Of a stretch of DNA of 64,000 nucleotides, positions 1 to 9,145 are shown piece by piece. Numbering within the stretch: position 1 is the stretch's first letter; every line of letters begins with the position of its first letter. Source of the stretch: Acidobacteriota bacterium (lineage in GTDB: Bacteria > Acidobacteriota > Thermoanaerobaculia > Gp7-AA8). The DNA lies in contig JAFATB010000015.1 in NCBI GenBank assembly GCA_019244185.1, positions 25,109 to 89,108 of the forward strand, written 5' to 3'. A program made the position numbers and the translations under genes. The notes beneath the pieces were generated by a model that worked only from the letters and a program-made list of their open reading frames with translations, ran no database searches and had not been told where the DNA came from.

Positions 1-375
1 CAGCAGATGGAGATGCTGGTGTCCGTTGAGATGCGTCACGCGCAGGTCGCTCGCGAGGACGCGCTCGATCTGCGCGCGCAGCTCGCGCTCGATGGCGTCG
101 ATTGAGATTGCGCGTGCGAGGTAGAGCGGCACGAACGACGTGTATTTCTTCGGGAAGCGGAGATTCGTCAGCGGACGCTCTTCGACGAGCGTGAGATGCA
201 CGCCGGCTTCGAGCGACGGCAGCTCCCGCAGACGCGCGACCGCGTCGTCGAAGGCGGCGCCGGTCGCGACGAGGCTGCAGGCGGTGACGATGCCCTCGCG
301 ATGCGCGCGGATCGCGCCTTCCGTCATTCCGGGATGCAGCCCGACGTCGTCAGCCGTGACGATCAGCCGGCGCAT
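1..375 (-). CDS. YdjC/ChbG/HpnK-like carbohydrate deacetylase (partial, C-terminus off window)
   Basis: The reading frame starts at ATG 375-373 and runs off the left edge, so only the first 125 codons are visible. The N-terminus reads MRRLIVTADDVGLHPGMTE, which carries the TADD(F/V)G metal-binding motif of the YdjC/ChbG family. A HLTL segment follows in mid-sequence, and NGHQHLH near residue 118 provides the family's metal-ligand histidines. Family members deacetylate N-acetylated sugars; HpnK is the hopanoid-associated version. Its start overlaps the end of the glycosyltransferase by 26 nt on the same strand, suggesting translational coupling in a surface-glycan or glycolipid operon. The exact substrate cannot be read from the sequence. 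Confidence 0.85.
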   Translation of the reverse strand, partial: MRRLIVTADDVGLHPGMTEGAIRAHREGIVTACSLVATGAAFDDAVARLRELPSLEAGVHLTLVEERPLTNLRFPKKYTSFVPLYLARAISIDAIERELRAQIERVLASDLRVTHLNGHQHLHLL

Positions 376-1126
376 AGTCGACCGCGCGCGTACGCTGCTC
401 GCGCGGCACCTTCTTCCGCATCTCGGGATAGAGCCGCACGAGCTCCTGCAGAATTTTCAGCACCACGCCGAACGACGCGAGATGCGACGTGCCGCGGATG
501 CGCGGGAAGTAGTCGGTGCCGATCTGCTGGATGGCGAAGCCGCGGTTCTTCGCTTTGACGATGAGCTCCGCGTCGATGAGCGAGCCTTCCGACTTCAACT
601 CGATGGCGTCGAGCACCTCCCGCTTCATCAGCTTGAAGGAGAAGTTGATGTCGCGATGCGGCCAGCCGAAGAGGAAGCCGATCAGCCAGTTGTAAACGAG
701 CGTGTACACGCCGCGCTTGAATCCTTCCATCGTGCGGTCGTGGCGGTACGCCGCGATCATGTCCGCGCCGGTGACTTCCATTGCACGCATCGCGCGGCCG
801 AGGACGTCGGGATCGAACGGGATGTCGGAGTCCATGTAGAAGACGAGATCCTTGCGCGCGGCAGCGAAGCCGGTGCGCAGCGTCGCGCCGAGCTTGCGGT
901 TCTTCTCGTGGCGCAGAATGCGGATCTTCGGATTCGCGTGCGACAGCGACGCGGCGATGCGCGGCGAGGCGTCGGTCGACGCGTCGTCGACGATCAGGAT
1001 CTCGTAGTCGCCCGCGTACTTTTCGAGCGACTCGACCGCCGCCGCGACGGCCTGCTCGATGTTCAGCTCCTCGTTGTACATCGGAATCACGAGCGAGACG
1101 GACGGGCGCGGCATCGGCGGCATCAT
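350..1126 (-). CDS. Family 2 glycosyltransferase, dolichyl-phosphate mannosyltransferase-like
   Basis: This 258-residue GT-A type transferase opens with SLVIPMYNEELNIEQA (residues 11-26). It has the nucleotide-sugar motif LIVDDAS (44-50) and the metal-binding DSD at 99-101. No C-terminal membrane pair is obvious apart from a short hydrophobic LVYNWLIGFLFGW segment, so it resembles the soluble DPM1-like class that charges a polyprenyl phosphate with a sugar. The ATG at 1126 overlaps the TGA of the upstream methyltransferase (ATGA); ATGs at 1123 and 1114 are alternatives. Two GT39-like membrane transferases nearby could use the lipid-linked sugar it makes; this link is inference. Confidence 0.9.
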   Translation of the reverse strand: MMPPMPRPSVSLVIPMYNEELNIEQAVAAAVESLEKYAGDYEILIVDDASTDASPRIAASLSHANPKIRILRHEKNRKLGATLRTGFAAARKDLVFYMDSDIPFDPDVLGRAMRAMEVTGADMIAAYRHDRTMEGFKRGVYTLVYNWLIGFLFGWPHRDINFSFKLMKREVLDAIELKSEGSLIDAELIVKAKNRGFAIQQIGTDYFPRIRGTSHLASFGVVLKILQELVRLYPEMRKKVPREQRTRAVDYAPADRHG

Positions 1127-1767
1127 AGCGGCTTCCGCGCGGTGTACAGGATGTGCGGATGCGGATAGCCGCGGTCGATGCGGCGCGCCGCGAAATCGGT
1201 GAAGCCGATCGCGCGCAGCGTGGCTTCGAGCTCCTCGCGCGTTTGATACACGAACCCGCGCCCGAGGGTCACGTGGAGGAAGGCGTTGTTGAGGGATTCC
1301 TGCAGGCGCGCCCAGCGGATTTTTAGGCCGCGCGCGGGATCGAGCTCCTTGAGCACGAACGTGCCGCCGGGCGCGAGGCGCTCGTAGATGCGGCGATAGA
1401 GCGTGACGCGCTCGTCGAGCGTCAGGAGATAAACGACGTCGGCGACGAGGATCGCGTCGAACGCGCCGCGGATCGCGTCGTCGAACGCGGCGATCCAGCG
1501 CACGCCGGGCGCGTGCGGCGGGAGCGACTTGCGCAGGTCCGGCTCGACGGCGAAGACGCGCAGGCGAGGATTCGCCGCGGCGAGATACGCGTAGATGCCG
1601 TGACCCGCGCCGAGCTCGAGGACGCGGCCGGATTCCGGCAGCACGTCGAGCATGCGCGGGAACGGACACGTGAGAAAGCGGATGGCGACGTGGACGCGCG
1701 CGGCGGGCGGCGTGCCGCGGTAGACGCGGCGCAGAAGGGCGATCGCGTCGCGCGTGCGCATTGACAC
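1123..1767 (-). CDS. Class I SAM-dependent methyltransferase
   Basis: The protein has 214 residues. Motif I of the Rossmann methyltransferases is VLELGAGHG (residues 49-57), followed by an acidic VEPD at the end of strand 2 and a FDAILVADVVY motif-II region. The target is unknown. It is the first gene of a methyltransferase, glycosyltransferase, deacetylase run with ATGA and 26-nt overlaps. The start could be GTG 1767 or ATG 1761. A perfect TATAAT lies 7 nt upstream of the GTG and there is no Shine-Dalgarno, so a leaderless transcript beginning near the GTG is likely. Confidence 0.85.
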   Translation of the reverse strand: MSMRTRDAIALLRRVYRGTPPAARVHVAIRFLTCPFPRMLDVLPESGRVLELGAGHGIYAYLAAANPRLRVFAVEPDLRKSLPPHAPGVRWIAAFDDAIRGAFDAILVADVVYLLTLDERVTLYRRIYERLAPGGTFVLKELDPARGLKIRWARLQESLNNAFLHVTLGRGFVYQTREELEATLRAIGFTDFAARRIDRGYPHPHILYTARKPL

Positions 1768-1774
1768 TGCGGCG

Positions 1775-1780
1775 ATTATA
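1775..1780 (-). promoter_or_regulatory. -10 element for the methyltransferase operon
   Basis: On the minus strand positions 1780-1775 read TATAAT, a perfect sigma-70 -10 hexamer in GC-rich DNA. It sits 7 nt upstream of GTG 1767. No good -35 was found at 16-18 nt. The same AT-rich patch read on the plus strand gives TATAGA (1777-1782), 5 nt before the TTG start of the divergent gene at 1788, so the patch may serve both directions. Confidence 0.5.
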
Positions 1781-1787
1781 GAAGCGC

Positions 1788-3509
1788 TTGCGAATCAGCT
1801 TCTGGGTTGCCGCGGCCTGCGTGCTCGCTCTGCACTTCGTGTCGATTCCGCTCACGATCTGGGAACACGACGAGGTGCAGTTCGCGATGGGCGTCGACCG
1901 CTACGAGCCGCTGCGCCACCATCCCGCGCCGCCCGGCGCGCCGCTCTTCATCGGAGCGGCGAAGCTCGTGCGGCCGCTGTTTCCCGACGCGTTTCACGCG
2001 CTGCGCGCGCTGAACATCGTCGCGACGATCGCGGGACTGGCGGCGCTCATCGCCGCGTTCGGCTCGCTTACGCGCAATCGCGCGACGGCAACGCTCGGCG
2101 CGTGTCTGTTCTACGCGTCGCCATCGATGCTGGTGCATGGGATGACCGCGTTCTCGGATCCCGGGGCGATCGCGCTGCTCGCGCTCGCGCTCTGGCTCGG
2201 CGCGAAGGCGCAGGACGAGCCGCGCTTCGCGTGGGGCTTCGCGCTCGCGTGCGCGGCGTCGGTGGGCTGGCGTCCGCAGTTCGCGATCGCGGTCCTGCCA
2301 CTCTTCTTCGCCACGCTCGTCCTCGTGCGCAACTGGCGCGCGCGCTTCGTCGCGCTCGGCGCGTTCACGCTTGGCTGTCTCGCGTGGCTCGTGCCGCTCG
2401 TCATGGCGACGGGAGGCGTCGCGGGATTTGTGCAGTGGCTGTTCGGGCAGGCCGCGTACTACGCCGCGCACGATGCATCGCTCTCGCGCAACGGCATCTC
2501 GACGTCGCTGCTCTTCTTCCGCTTCATCGCCCATCCGTGGGGGCCGAAGCTGCTCGCGTTTCCGGTGCTCGTCGCCGCGGCGATCGGTGCGGCGCTCTCG
2601 CTGCGCGCGAAGCGGCTGCTGCCGCTCGCAATCATGGGCGCGGTGTATCTCGCGTTCGCGCTGGCGACGATGGATCCCGCCGACGCCGTGCGCTATGCGC
2701 TGCCGTCACTCGTCGCGGTCGCGCTGTTCGCCGCAGTCGCGCTGACCAGCCTGCACCACGCCGCGTGGCTCGCGCTCGCCGCGTACGCGATCGGCGCGTA
2801 TCTCTATGCGTCTCCCCTGCTTCGCGCACGCGCGCACACGCCGTCGCCGCCGGTCGCCGCCGCGGCGGCGCTGCGCGCGCTCGTGCCGCGCCACTCGATC
2901 GTGCTCTACGACCTGCAACTGCGCCCGCACGCGGAGTACCTCCTGCCGGAGTTTCCGCAGATGCGCATCGACGAAGGCCTGCATCGTTTCGGCGATCGCG
3001 TCGACGTCCCGCTCTTCATCTACGCCGACGGCGCCGTTGGTCAACACGTTTACCAATGGCCCGACAGCGACGCGTATCGCAAGCTGACCCGCGGCTTCTA
3101 TCGCGCGGTGAGCTTCGTCGACGTGCCGCCGGAGCGCCGCTACGTCGCGCTCTCCGGCGTTTTCGCGCCCGAGCGCTCGCGCACCGGCCAGTCGTGGCGC
3201 TGGATCTCCCGCGCCGCCACGCTCCGCCTCCCCGACCTCGGCACCCGCACCGCCGTCCTCACGCTGCGCCTCCCGCCCGAGTATCCGTTCGACGGGAACC
3301 GCATCTCCGTCAACGGGCAACTCGTTGCGCTGCGCCGGGGCCAGCAACTCGACGTCGCCGTGCCGCTCGCCCGCGGCCGGAACGAGATTCACCTCGTCGC
3401 CGAGCGCGCGTTCGCGCCGAAGGACATCCCGAACAGCCGCAATGCCGATCCGCGCGTGCTCTCCGTCATGCTGACGCACGTCGTGCAGCGAACGGCACCG
3501 ACGCGCTGA
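1788..3509 (+). CDS. GT39/ArnT-like integral membrane glycosyltransferase
   Basis: The 573-residue protein begins with a hydrophobic signal-anchor helix, and about 10 hydrophobic segments fill the first 350 residues. After the first helix comes WEHDEVQF (residues 25-32); an acidic DE or HDE in the first periplasmic loop is the catalytic signature of the PMT/GT39/ArnT superfamily, which transfers sugars from polyprenyl-phosphate donors. The last 200 residues form a soluble beta-rich domain. The start is TTG at 1788; no Shine-Dalgarno is visible. The 3' end overlaps the convergent second GT39-like gene by 44 nt. The acceptor is unknown. Confidence 0.75.
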   Translation: MRISFWVAAACVLALHFVSIPLTIWEHDEVQFAMGVDRYEPLRHHPAPPGAPLFIGAAKLVRPLFPDAFHALRALNIVATIAGLAALIAAFGSLTRNRATATLGACLFYASPSMLVHGMTAFSDPGAIALLALALWLGAKAQDEPRFAWGFALACAASVGWRPQFAIAVLPLFFATLVLVRNWRARFVALGAFTLGCLAWLVPLVMATGGVAGFVQWLFGQAAYYAAHDASLSRNGISTSLLFFRFIAHPWGPKLLAFPVLVAAAIGAALSLRAKRLLPLAIMGAVYLAFALATMDPADAVRYALPSLVAVALFAAVALTSLHHAAWLALAAYAIGAYLYASPLLRARAHTPSPPVAAAAALRALVPRHSIVLYDLQLRPHAEYLLPEFPQMRIDEGLHRFGDRVDVPLFIYADGAVGQHVYQWPDSDAYRKLTRGFYRAVSFVDVPPERRYVALSGVFAPERSRTGQSWRWISRAATLRLPDLGTRTAVLTLRLPPEYPFDGNRISVNGQLVALRRGQQLDVAVPLARGRNEIHLVAERAFAPKDIPNSRNADPRVLSVMLTHVVQRTAPTR

Positions 3510-4626
3510 AGACGATCAGCAGCGGATCGACGAGCGGCGTGCGCAGCCGGATCGTCGGGATGTACGGCACGTGCGCCAGCCACATCACGACGAAGAACGC
3601 CACGACCGCGAGCGCAAGCCGCCGGTCGGGCGTACGCGCGAGGCCGATCGCGCCGAAGACGAACAAGCCTATCGAGACGATCGCGCTGAGGAAGACCATC
3701 GCTCGCCCGTATTCAGCGGGATGCAGCCACGGCCGCCAGAACGCCGCGGCTTTCCAGAGCGTCGGACGCACGGGATCGCGACGGAACTGCGCGAGCGCGA
3801 GCCGCTGCCATTCGCGGTCGCGCGTCTTCGGGGTCGCCGCGCGCGCGTCGACGATCCGCGCGGTCTCGGCGACGGTCACCGACTCGAAGTGCTGCGAGCC
3901 GCGCGCGAACGCGTCGCGGTCGCGCAGCTGCACGATCCGCAGCAACTCCGGATGCGTGCCGCGCCACAGGTTGAATCCGCCCGCGTCGTTGACCACGATC
4001 AGCTCGTGAAAGCGCAGGTAGTTCCGCAGCGTCCACGGCGCGAGCGTGAGCGCGGCCGCCGCGACGAGCGCGAGCGCGCCTCTTCGATCGCGCACGAAGA
4101 CGAACAGCGCCAGCAGCGGAATGACGAGCAAGCCCGTCGGTCGCGTCAGCGTCGCGAGCCCGATCGCCGCGCCGGCCAGCGCGGGATTGCCGCGCACGAC
4201 GAGCCAGAAGCCGAGGAGCAGAAACGCCATGAAGAGAGGCTCGCTCCGGATGTCCGTCACCGCGCCCACAAAGAACGGATGGAACGCCGCCAGGATGGCC
4301 GCGAGCAAGGCCGCCCGGCGCGAAAAAAGCCGCTCCGTCAGGAGATAAATCAGCAGCACCGACAATGCATCACAAGCCGCCAGTCCGTACTTCACGACAC
4401 GCGCCGCGGACGGATGACACGCCGTCACCGCCAGAATGAAAAACGGCACTCCGGGGGCGCGGAAGAACGGCAGATTCCCCCGCTCCGGATAGACGTGCTG
4501 CGCGCAGACCGACTGCGCCGTGGCGAGGTAATCGGCGGCGTCGCCGAAGTCGATCCGGGCCGCGCCGGTGAGCTCGATCGCGAGCAGCCGCACGAGGAGC
4601 GCGCAGATGAAAACGGCCAGACGCAT
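3466..4626 (-). CDS. Second GT39-like membrane glycosyltransferase
   Basis: From ATG 4626 the protein has 386 residues and starts with a membrane helix (MRLAVFICALLVRLLAIEL). An acidic IDFGDAADYLATAQ loop follows at about residues 25-38, then repeated hydrophobic helices with the LATLTRPTG segment typical of ArnT/PMT-like transferases. It is shorter than the gene at 1788 and has no large soluble tail. It ends inside that gene's 3' end (44-nt convergent overlap) and diverges from the acyl-CoA dehydrogenase with a 44-bp spacer. A lipid-linked sugar donor is expected for the superfamily; the product is unknown. Confidence 0.75.
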   Translation of the reverse strand: MRLAVFICALLVRLLAIELTGAARIDFGDAADYLATAQSVCAQHVYPERGNLPFFRAPGVPFFILAVTACHPSAARVVKYGLAACDALSVLLIYLLTERLFSRRAALLAAILAAFHPFFVGAVTDIRSEPLFMAFLLLGFWLVVRGNPALAGAAIGLATLTRPTGLLVIPLLALFVFVRDRRGALALVAAAALTLAPWTLRNYLRFHELIVVNDAGGFNLWRGTHPELLRIVQLRDRDAFARGSQHFESVTVAETARIVDARAATPKTRDREWQRLALAQFRRDPVRPTLWKAAAFWRPWLHPAEYGRAMVFLSAIVSIGLFVFGAIGLARTPDRRLALAVVAFFVVMWLAHVPYIPTIRLRTPLVDPLLIVFSASVPFAARRASA

Positions 4627-4670
4627 CGGATATGATGGCGCGGCCCGCAACCTCGCATAAGGAGTCACTT

Positions 4671-5909
4671 GTGTCCAATTTCCCCGGCGTTGACTATCTC
4701 GAGATCGACTCGCTCTTCAGTGAAGAGGAGCTGATGGTACGGCAGACCGTCCGCGACTTCGTGGACGAGGAAGTCCTCCCGATCATCGAGCACGCGAACC
4801 GCGAAGAGAAGTTCCCCATGCACCTCATCCCGAAGATGGCGGAGATGGGCCTCTTCGGCGCCACGATCAAAGAATATGACCTGCCCGGTCTCAACAACGT
4901 CGCCTACGGCCTGATCATGCAGGAGCTCGAGCGCGGCGACTCCGGCCTCCGCTCGTTCGCGTCCGTGCAGTCCGGCCTCGTGATGTATCCGATCTACGCG
5001 TACGGCTCGCAGGAGCAGCGCGATTACTGGATTCCGAAGCTCGCCGCGGGCGAGAAGATCGGCTGCTTCGGCCTCACCGAGCCCGACTTCGGCTCGAATC
5101 CGAGCGCGATGCGCACGCGCGCGCGCCGCGACGGCGACTCGTGGATCCTCAACGGCGCGAAAGCATGGATCACCAACGGTTCCATCGCCGACGTGGCCGT
5201 GGTCTGGGCGAAAGCGGAAGGCACCATCCGCGGCTTCCTCGTCGAGAAGGACACTCCCGGCTTCCACACCGCCTATCACATGGGCAAGTTCTCGCTGCGC
5301 GCGTCCGTCACCTCGCAGCTGTTCTTCGAGGACTGCCGCATCCCTCTCGAAAACGTCCTTCCCGAGACGAATGGTCTCAAGTACCCCCTCGGCTGCCTCA
5401 CGCAGGCGCGCTACGGCATCGCCTGGGGCGTCCTCGGCGCGGCCATGAGCGTCTACAACACGGCGCTCCAGTACACGAAGTCGCGCATCCAGTTCGGCGG
5501 CCAGCCGATCGCGTCGCATCAGCTCGTGCAGAACAAGCTCGCCTGGATGATCACGGAGATCACGAAAGGCCAGCTCCTCGCGCTGCAGGCCGGACGCCTC
5601 AAGGATCAGGGCAAGCTCAAGCCGCACCACGTGTCGATGGCGAAGATGAACAACTGCAACATCGCCCTCGAATGCGCGCGCGTCGCCCGCGACATGCTCG
5701 GCGCCAACGGCGTCTCCGACGAGTACCCGATCGTCCGCCACATGATGAACCTGGAGTCCGTGAAGACGTACGAGGGCACGCACGACATCCACAACCTCAT
5801 CATCGGCCACACCGTCACCGGCATCCCGGCGTACAACCCGCCGATGTCGGCCAAACAGGAGCAGGAGCTGAGCGCCGCCGCGGAAGCAGCCGCTCTCGCA
5901 CAAAAGTAA
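4671..5909 (+). CDS. gcdH: Glutaryl-CoA dehydrogenase (acyl-CoA dehydrogenase family)
   Basis: This FAD enzyme oxidises and decarboxylates glutaryl-CoA to crotonyl-CoA in lysine, tryptophan and aromatic degradation. The 412-residue protein has the FAD/substrate loop FGLTEPDFGSNPSAM and, near the C-terminus, YEGTHDIH with the catalytic glutamate at about residue 368. The YEGTHDIHNLIIG form and the SNPS variant fit glutaryl-CoA dehydrogenases better than short- or medium-chain enzymes. The start chosen is GTG 4671, preceded by TAAGGAG with 6-nt spacing; an in-frame ATG at 4632 lacks a good ribosome site. TATGAT at 4631-4636 is a possible -10. No electron-transfer flavoprotein genes are adjacent. 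Confidence 0.9.
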   Translation: MSNFPGVDYLEIDSLFSEEELMVRQTVRDFVDEEVLPIIEHANREEKFPMHLIPKMAEMGLFGATIKEYDLPGLNNVAYGLIMQELERGDSGLRSFASVQSGLVMYPIYAYGSQEQRDYWIPKLAAGEKIGCFGLTEPDFGSNPSAMRTRARRDGDSWILNGAKAWITNGSIADVAVVWAKAEGTIRGFLVEKDTPGFHTAYHMGKFSLRASVTSQLFFEDCRIPLENVLPETNGLKYPLGCLTQARYGIAWGVLGAAMSVYNTALQYTKSRIQFGGQPIASHQLVQNKLAWMITEITKGQLLALQAGRLKDQGKLKPHHVSMAKMNNCNIALECARVARDMLGANGVSDEYPIVRHMMNLESVKTYEGTHDIHNLIIGHTVTGIPAYNPPMSAKQEQELSAAAEAAALAQK

Positions 5910-5935
5910 TTCTTCTTTAAGGCATTACTTAAACC

Positions 5936-5956
5936 TATACTCACTTCCATAGGAGG
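5936..5956 (+). promoter_or_regulatory. -10 hexamer and perfect Shine-Dalgarno of the 5963 gene
   Basis: TATACT (5936-5941) is a good -10. It is followed by AGGAGGTGA from 5951, fully complementary to the 16S anti-SD, 6 nt from the ATG at 5963. The 53-bp spacer after gcdH is unusually AT-rich for this window, so the gene probably has its own promoter; no clear -35 was found. Confidence 0.5.
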
Positions 5957-5962
5957 TGACGT

Positions 5963-6529
5963 ATGGGCTATCTCGACGACCTGGACCAACTCCATCGCGA
6001 CATCGATGCGGCGGAAGAGCAGCTTCGCGCGAGCGGCGCCGGCGCATTGCTGGGCGGCGGTCAGCTGAACCAGTTCGAGCTGTTCGGAAAATCGATCGGC
6101 AGGCTGATCGCCTTCACCATTCTGCCGGCGGGCGAGAGCGGGTTCACGCACACGTCGATCTCGTTCACCGACCGCGGCTTCTACTTCATCGACGGCAACG
6201 TCATCCCCGGCGGGACGAACACGACGTTCAAAGGCTTTCTCAACGCGCACGGCATCTTCTACGGTCAGGGCAACGGGATGTCGATCGCGATGACGCAGCC
6301 CGAGCGCACGTCGGGCACGTGGCTCACCGAGGGCGTGGCGAAGGTGCTGCCGTCGCTGACGGGCGCCGGCACGTATCGCGGATCGATGCTGTACAACTGG
6401 GCGCCGAACGGCCCGTTCGCGCGGCTCAACGGCATGCCGGCCATCTTTCAGCTGGTCATCGACGAGCTCGGGTTCACGTTCGGCACGATCTGGCGATGGA
6501 TCGAGCCGACTTCCGACGCGAACGCGTGA
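5963..6529 (+). CDS. Hypothetical soluble protein, strongly expressed start
   Basis: I do not recognise this 188-residue protein. The first 25 residues are acidic and helical (YLDDLDQLHRDIDAAEEQ). The rest is glycine- and phenylalanine-rich, predicted beta-like, with short segments such as GFYFIDGNVIPGG and GIFYGQGNGM. There is no signal peptide and no membrane helix. The initiation region is the strongest in the window, so the protein is probably abundant. It sits alone between gcdH and glpX on the same strand. Function is unknown. Confidence 0.75.
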   Translation: MGYLDDLDQLHRDIDAAEEQLRASGAGALLGGGQLNQFELFGKSIGRLIAFTILPAGESGFTHTSISFTDRGFYFIDGNVIPGGTNTTFKGFLNAHGIFYGQGNGMSIAMTQPERTSGTWLTEGVAKVLPSLTGAGTYRGSMLYNWAPNGPFARLNGMPAIFQLVIDELGFTFGTIWRWIEPTSDANA

Positions 6530-6614
6530 TCGCGAAGCCGCACGACGCCCGTTCTCCCGGAAAAGGTTCTGCTAGAGTGTGCGCGCAAAATCTTTCCGGG
6601 TAGAACGGAGCGTC

Positions 6615-7598
6615 ATGGAATCGAGTCTGGAAGTCGGCTTCCTGCGCGCGGCTGAGAAAGCGGCCATCGCCTCGGCGCGCACGATGGGTTACGGCAAGCG
6701 GAAGTACTCCGATCAGGTCGCGGTCGAGGCGATGCGCGACGAGCTCAATCGCCTGAAGATGCGCGGCTCGGTCGTCATCGGCGAAGGAGAGCGCGACAAG
6801 GCGCCGATGCTCTACGTCGGCGAGCCGCTCGGCCGCGGCTGGACCGAGGGCGAGATCTATCCGGAAGTCGACATCGCCGTCGATCCGCTCGAAGGCACGA
6901 ACCTCTGCGCCACCGGCTCGGCGAACTCCATCGCCGTGATCGCGGCGTCGGAAAAAGGCGGCCTGCTCAACGCGCCCGACATCTACATGGACAAGATCGT
7001 CGTCGGCCCCACCGCGGCGGAGTCGGTCGCGCTCAACGCGAGCGTCGAGGACAACCTCAACGCGATGGCCGAGGCGTTCCAGCGCGACGTCGACGAGCTG
7101 ACCATCATCGTGCTCGATCGCGAACGCCATCAGGATCTCATCGCGCAGATCCGCGAGGCCGGCGCGCGCATCAAGCTGATCACCGACGGCGACCTCTCCG
7201 GCGGCATCGCCGCCGCCGTCCGCGGCACCGGCGTGCACGCGGCGATGGGCATCGGCGGCGCCCCCGAAGGCGTTCTCACCGCCGCCGCCATGCGCTGCCT
7301 CGGCGGACGCATGCAGGGCAAGCTCAAGCCTCTGGAGAAGTGGCAGGAAGACCGCCTGCGCTCGATGGGCTTCAAGGATGATGAGAAGGTCTACGACACG
7401 TCCGAGCTGGCGTCGGGTAACGACATCATCTTCTGCGCGAGCGGCGTCACCGACGGCGACCTCCTGCGCGGCGTCCGCTTCTTCGGCGGCGGCATCCGCG
7501 TCTCGTCGCTGTTCATGTCCCTCAAGTCGAACGTGATCCGCTTCGTCGACACGATCTACCGCGAGGAAGGCAGCAAGCTGGCGGTGAGCTTCACGTAG
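6615..7598 (+). CDS. glpX: Fructose-1,6-bisphosphatase class II (GlpX)
   Basis: The enzyme hydrolyses fructose 1,6-bisphosphate in gluconeogenesis. The 327-residue sequence shows the GlpX signatures [14 protein letters not shown], the metal-binding [17 protein letters not shown] and [11 protein letters not shown] in the family order. Its length matches the usual 320-335. The start at ATG 6615 has ACGGAG just upstream; an in-frame ATG at 6579 would add a non-conserved tail. The 3' end overlaps the convergent membrane protein by 8 nt. Confidence 0.95.
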   Translation: MESSLEVGFLRAAEKAAIASARTMGYGKRKYSDQVAVEAMRDELNRLKMRGSVVIGEGERDKAPMLYVGEPLGRGWTEGEIYPEVDIAVDPLEGTNLCATGSANSIAVIAASEKGGLLNAPDIYMDKIVVGPTAAESVALNASVEDNLNAMAEAFQRDVDELTIIVLDRERHQDLIAQIREAGARIKLITDGDLSGGIAAAVRGTGVHAAMGIGGAPEGVLTAAAMRCLGGRMQGKLKPLEKWQEDRLRSMGFKDDEKVYDTSELASGNDIIFCASGVTDGDLLRGVRFFGGGIRVSSLFMSLKSNVIRFVDTIYREEGSKLAVSFT

Positions 7599-8232
7599 GC
7601 GGCGCGTGGCGAAGGTGCTTGCGCTGTTCCTTGATCAGCGCAAGCAGTGTCCCAAACTTCTTGTTGAGCTCTTCGGTGCGCGTGTTTTGCGCGCGCGCTG
7701 CCTCACGACTTCGCCACATCTCGAGATCCGTTAACGAACTGCGCGGTGCGGGCGACGGCTGCCAGCGGGCGAGCGCCAGCAAGCCGTGGATCGCCTGCGG
7801 CCACCGCGAGTCGCCGTCCGGTGCTGCTAGATCGGCCCACCCGAGCAATTGTTCAAGATCGGCACGATCGCGCAGTACGTTGTCGAGCCGCTCCTGAATG
7901 CGTTTGTCGCGCTCGATCGCCATCTCCGATGGTTCCACCGTCCTCGTGATCGAGTTGTGCGCGAGCATGTATTCCTTCTCGATGATGGCAAAGTGATGGC
8001 GGTTCAGGCTGCCGATGAGGCGTCCGCGAAACGCGTACAGCTGCCGATACATCTCGCCGTTCTCGTTCCAGAGGCGCTCCTCCGCCGCAGTGCGCTGCCG
8101 CTCCGCTTCGAGCTGTCTCGTTTTGAAAAAGTCGAGCGTCTGACTCGCGAGCGCTCCAACCAACAAGCTGACCAGGGAGATGGCGACTGTCTGCAGTTTC
8201 GATTCTTTGGGCGTCATGGCTCGCGGTCTCAT
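7591..8232 (-). CDS. Hypothetical single-pass membrane protein
   Basis: The 213-residue protein has one N-terminal membrane helix (about residues 14-34, [20 protein letters not shown]). A charged, helix-forming cytoplasmic or periplasmic region follows, rich in E, R and Q (residues 35-120), suggesting a coiled coil. No catalytic motif is visible. The start may be ATG 8232 or ATG 8217. It lies 4 nt upstream, in the direction of transcription, of the RluA gene's stop region in a separate unit and overlaps glpX by 8 nt at the 3' end. Function unknown. Confidence 0.65.
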   Translation of the reverse strand: MRPRAMTPKESKLQTVAISLVSLLVGALASQTLDFFKTRQLEAERQRTAAEERLWNENGEMYRQLYAFRGRLIGSLNRHHFAIIEKEYMLAHNSITRTVEPSEMAIERDKRIQERLDNVLRDRADLEQLLGWADLAAPDGDSRWPQAIHGLLALARWQPSPAPRSSLTDLEMWRSREAARAQNTRTEELNKKFGTLLALIKEQRKHLRHAPPT

Positions 8233-8236
8233 GCGA

Positions 8237-9076
8237 CTACTCCTTTCCGAACAGCTTCCGAAAACTCGGCGGCGTCGGCGCGGTGAACACGAGGTGCTTG
8301 CCCGTCACGGGATGGCGGAAGCCGAGGAGCTTTGCGTGGAGGCCGAGGCGATCGATGGGGTTGACTTCGCTGCCGTACATGCGGTCGCCGACGATCGGGT
8401 GTCCGGCCTCGCTGAGGTGCGCGCGGATCTGGTTCTTGCGGCCGGTCTCGAGCGTGACTTCGAGCATCGAGTAGCGGTCGCTCATCCGCACCGTGCGGTA
8501 GTGCGTCACGGCGTACTTGGCCTCGGGATGCTCCGGACCGCTGACCATCTTGAGATCCTTGCGCTCGCGCAGCCAGGAGCGAAACGTTCCTTCTTCGGGA
8601 TCCATCGCACCTTCGACGATGGCGACGTACATGCGGTCGACGCTGTGCGCGGCGAACTGCTCTTTGAGCTGCTCGCGCGCGTAGGCGTTCTTCGCGAAGA
8701 CGAGCACGCCGGACGTTTCGCGGTCGAGGCGATGCACGACCTGAATGCGCTCCTCCCCTTTGCGGTCGCCGAGGTACGCGTTGAGATACGCCTGCGCGGT
8801 CGTCTCGCGTTCGCGCTCGGTCGGCACGGTGAGCAGGCCGTTCGCCTTCAGCACGACGATGACGTCGCGGTCTTCGTGCAAGATCGCCAAGCCCGGCGGC
8901 AGCGCGGCGGCGAGCGACTTCTCGGTGATCTCGACGAGATCGTGCGGCGCGAGCTCGCGCTTGGCGTTCTTCTCGATCTCGCCGTTCACGCGCACGCGGC
9001 CGTTCTGCAGCATCTGCCGCAGCGTCGTGCGCGAGGCGGACGGCACGAGCGCCGCGAGCGCGTCGAGCATCGGCAT
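8237..9076 (-). CDS. RluA-family 23S rRNA/tRNA pseudouridine synthase
   Basis: An S4 RNA-binding domain occupies residues 5-60 (RQMLQNGRVRVNGE). It is followed by the catalytic domain with VVHRLDRETSGVLVFAK, whose aspartate in HRLD is the nucleophile. KNQIRAHLSEAGHPIVGD near the C-terminus is also diagnostic. From ATG 9076 the protein has 279 residues; GTG 9112 would add 12 residues. Which RluA subtype (RluC, RluD or other) cannot be decided from the sequence alone. It diverges from the AIM24 gene. Confidence 0.9.
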   Translation of the reverse strand: MPMLDALAALVPSASRTTLRQMLQNGRVRVNGEIEKNAKRELAPHDLVEITEKSLAAALPPGLAILHEDRDVIVVLKANGLLTVPTERERETTAQAYLNAYLGDRKGEERIQVVHRLDRETSGVLVFAKNAYAREQLKEQFAAHSVDRMYVAIVEGAMDPEEGTFRSWLRERKDLKMVSGPEHPEAKYAVTHYRTVRMSDRYSMLEVTLETGRKNQIRAHLSEAGHPIVGDRMYGSEVNPIDRLGLHAKLLGFRHPVTGKHLVFTAPTPPSFRKLFGKE

Positions 9077-9145
9077 CGCTTTGGTGATCGTCTTCCGAAT
9101 CGCGTTTCCCACGCCGCGATGATATGAAAGCGCGAGGAGGCCACG

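Noticed and set aside
1761..1766. TTGACA at 1761-1766 as -35 for the 1788 gene
   Set aside because: Only 10-13 nt separate it from the candidate -10 elements, too short for a sigma-70 spacer.
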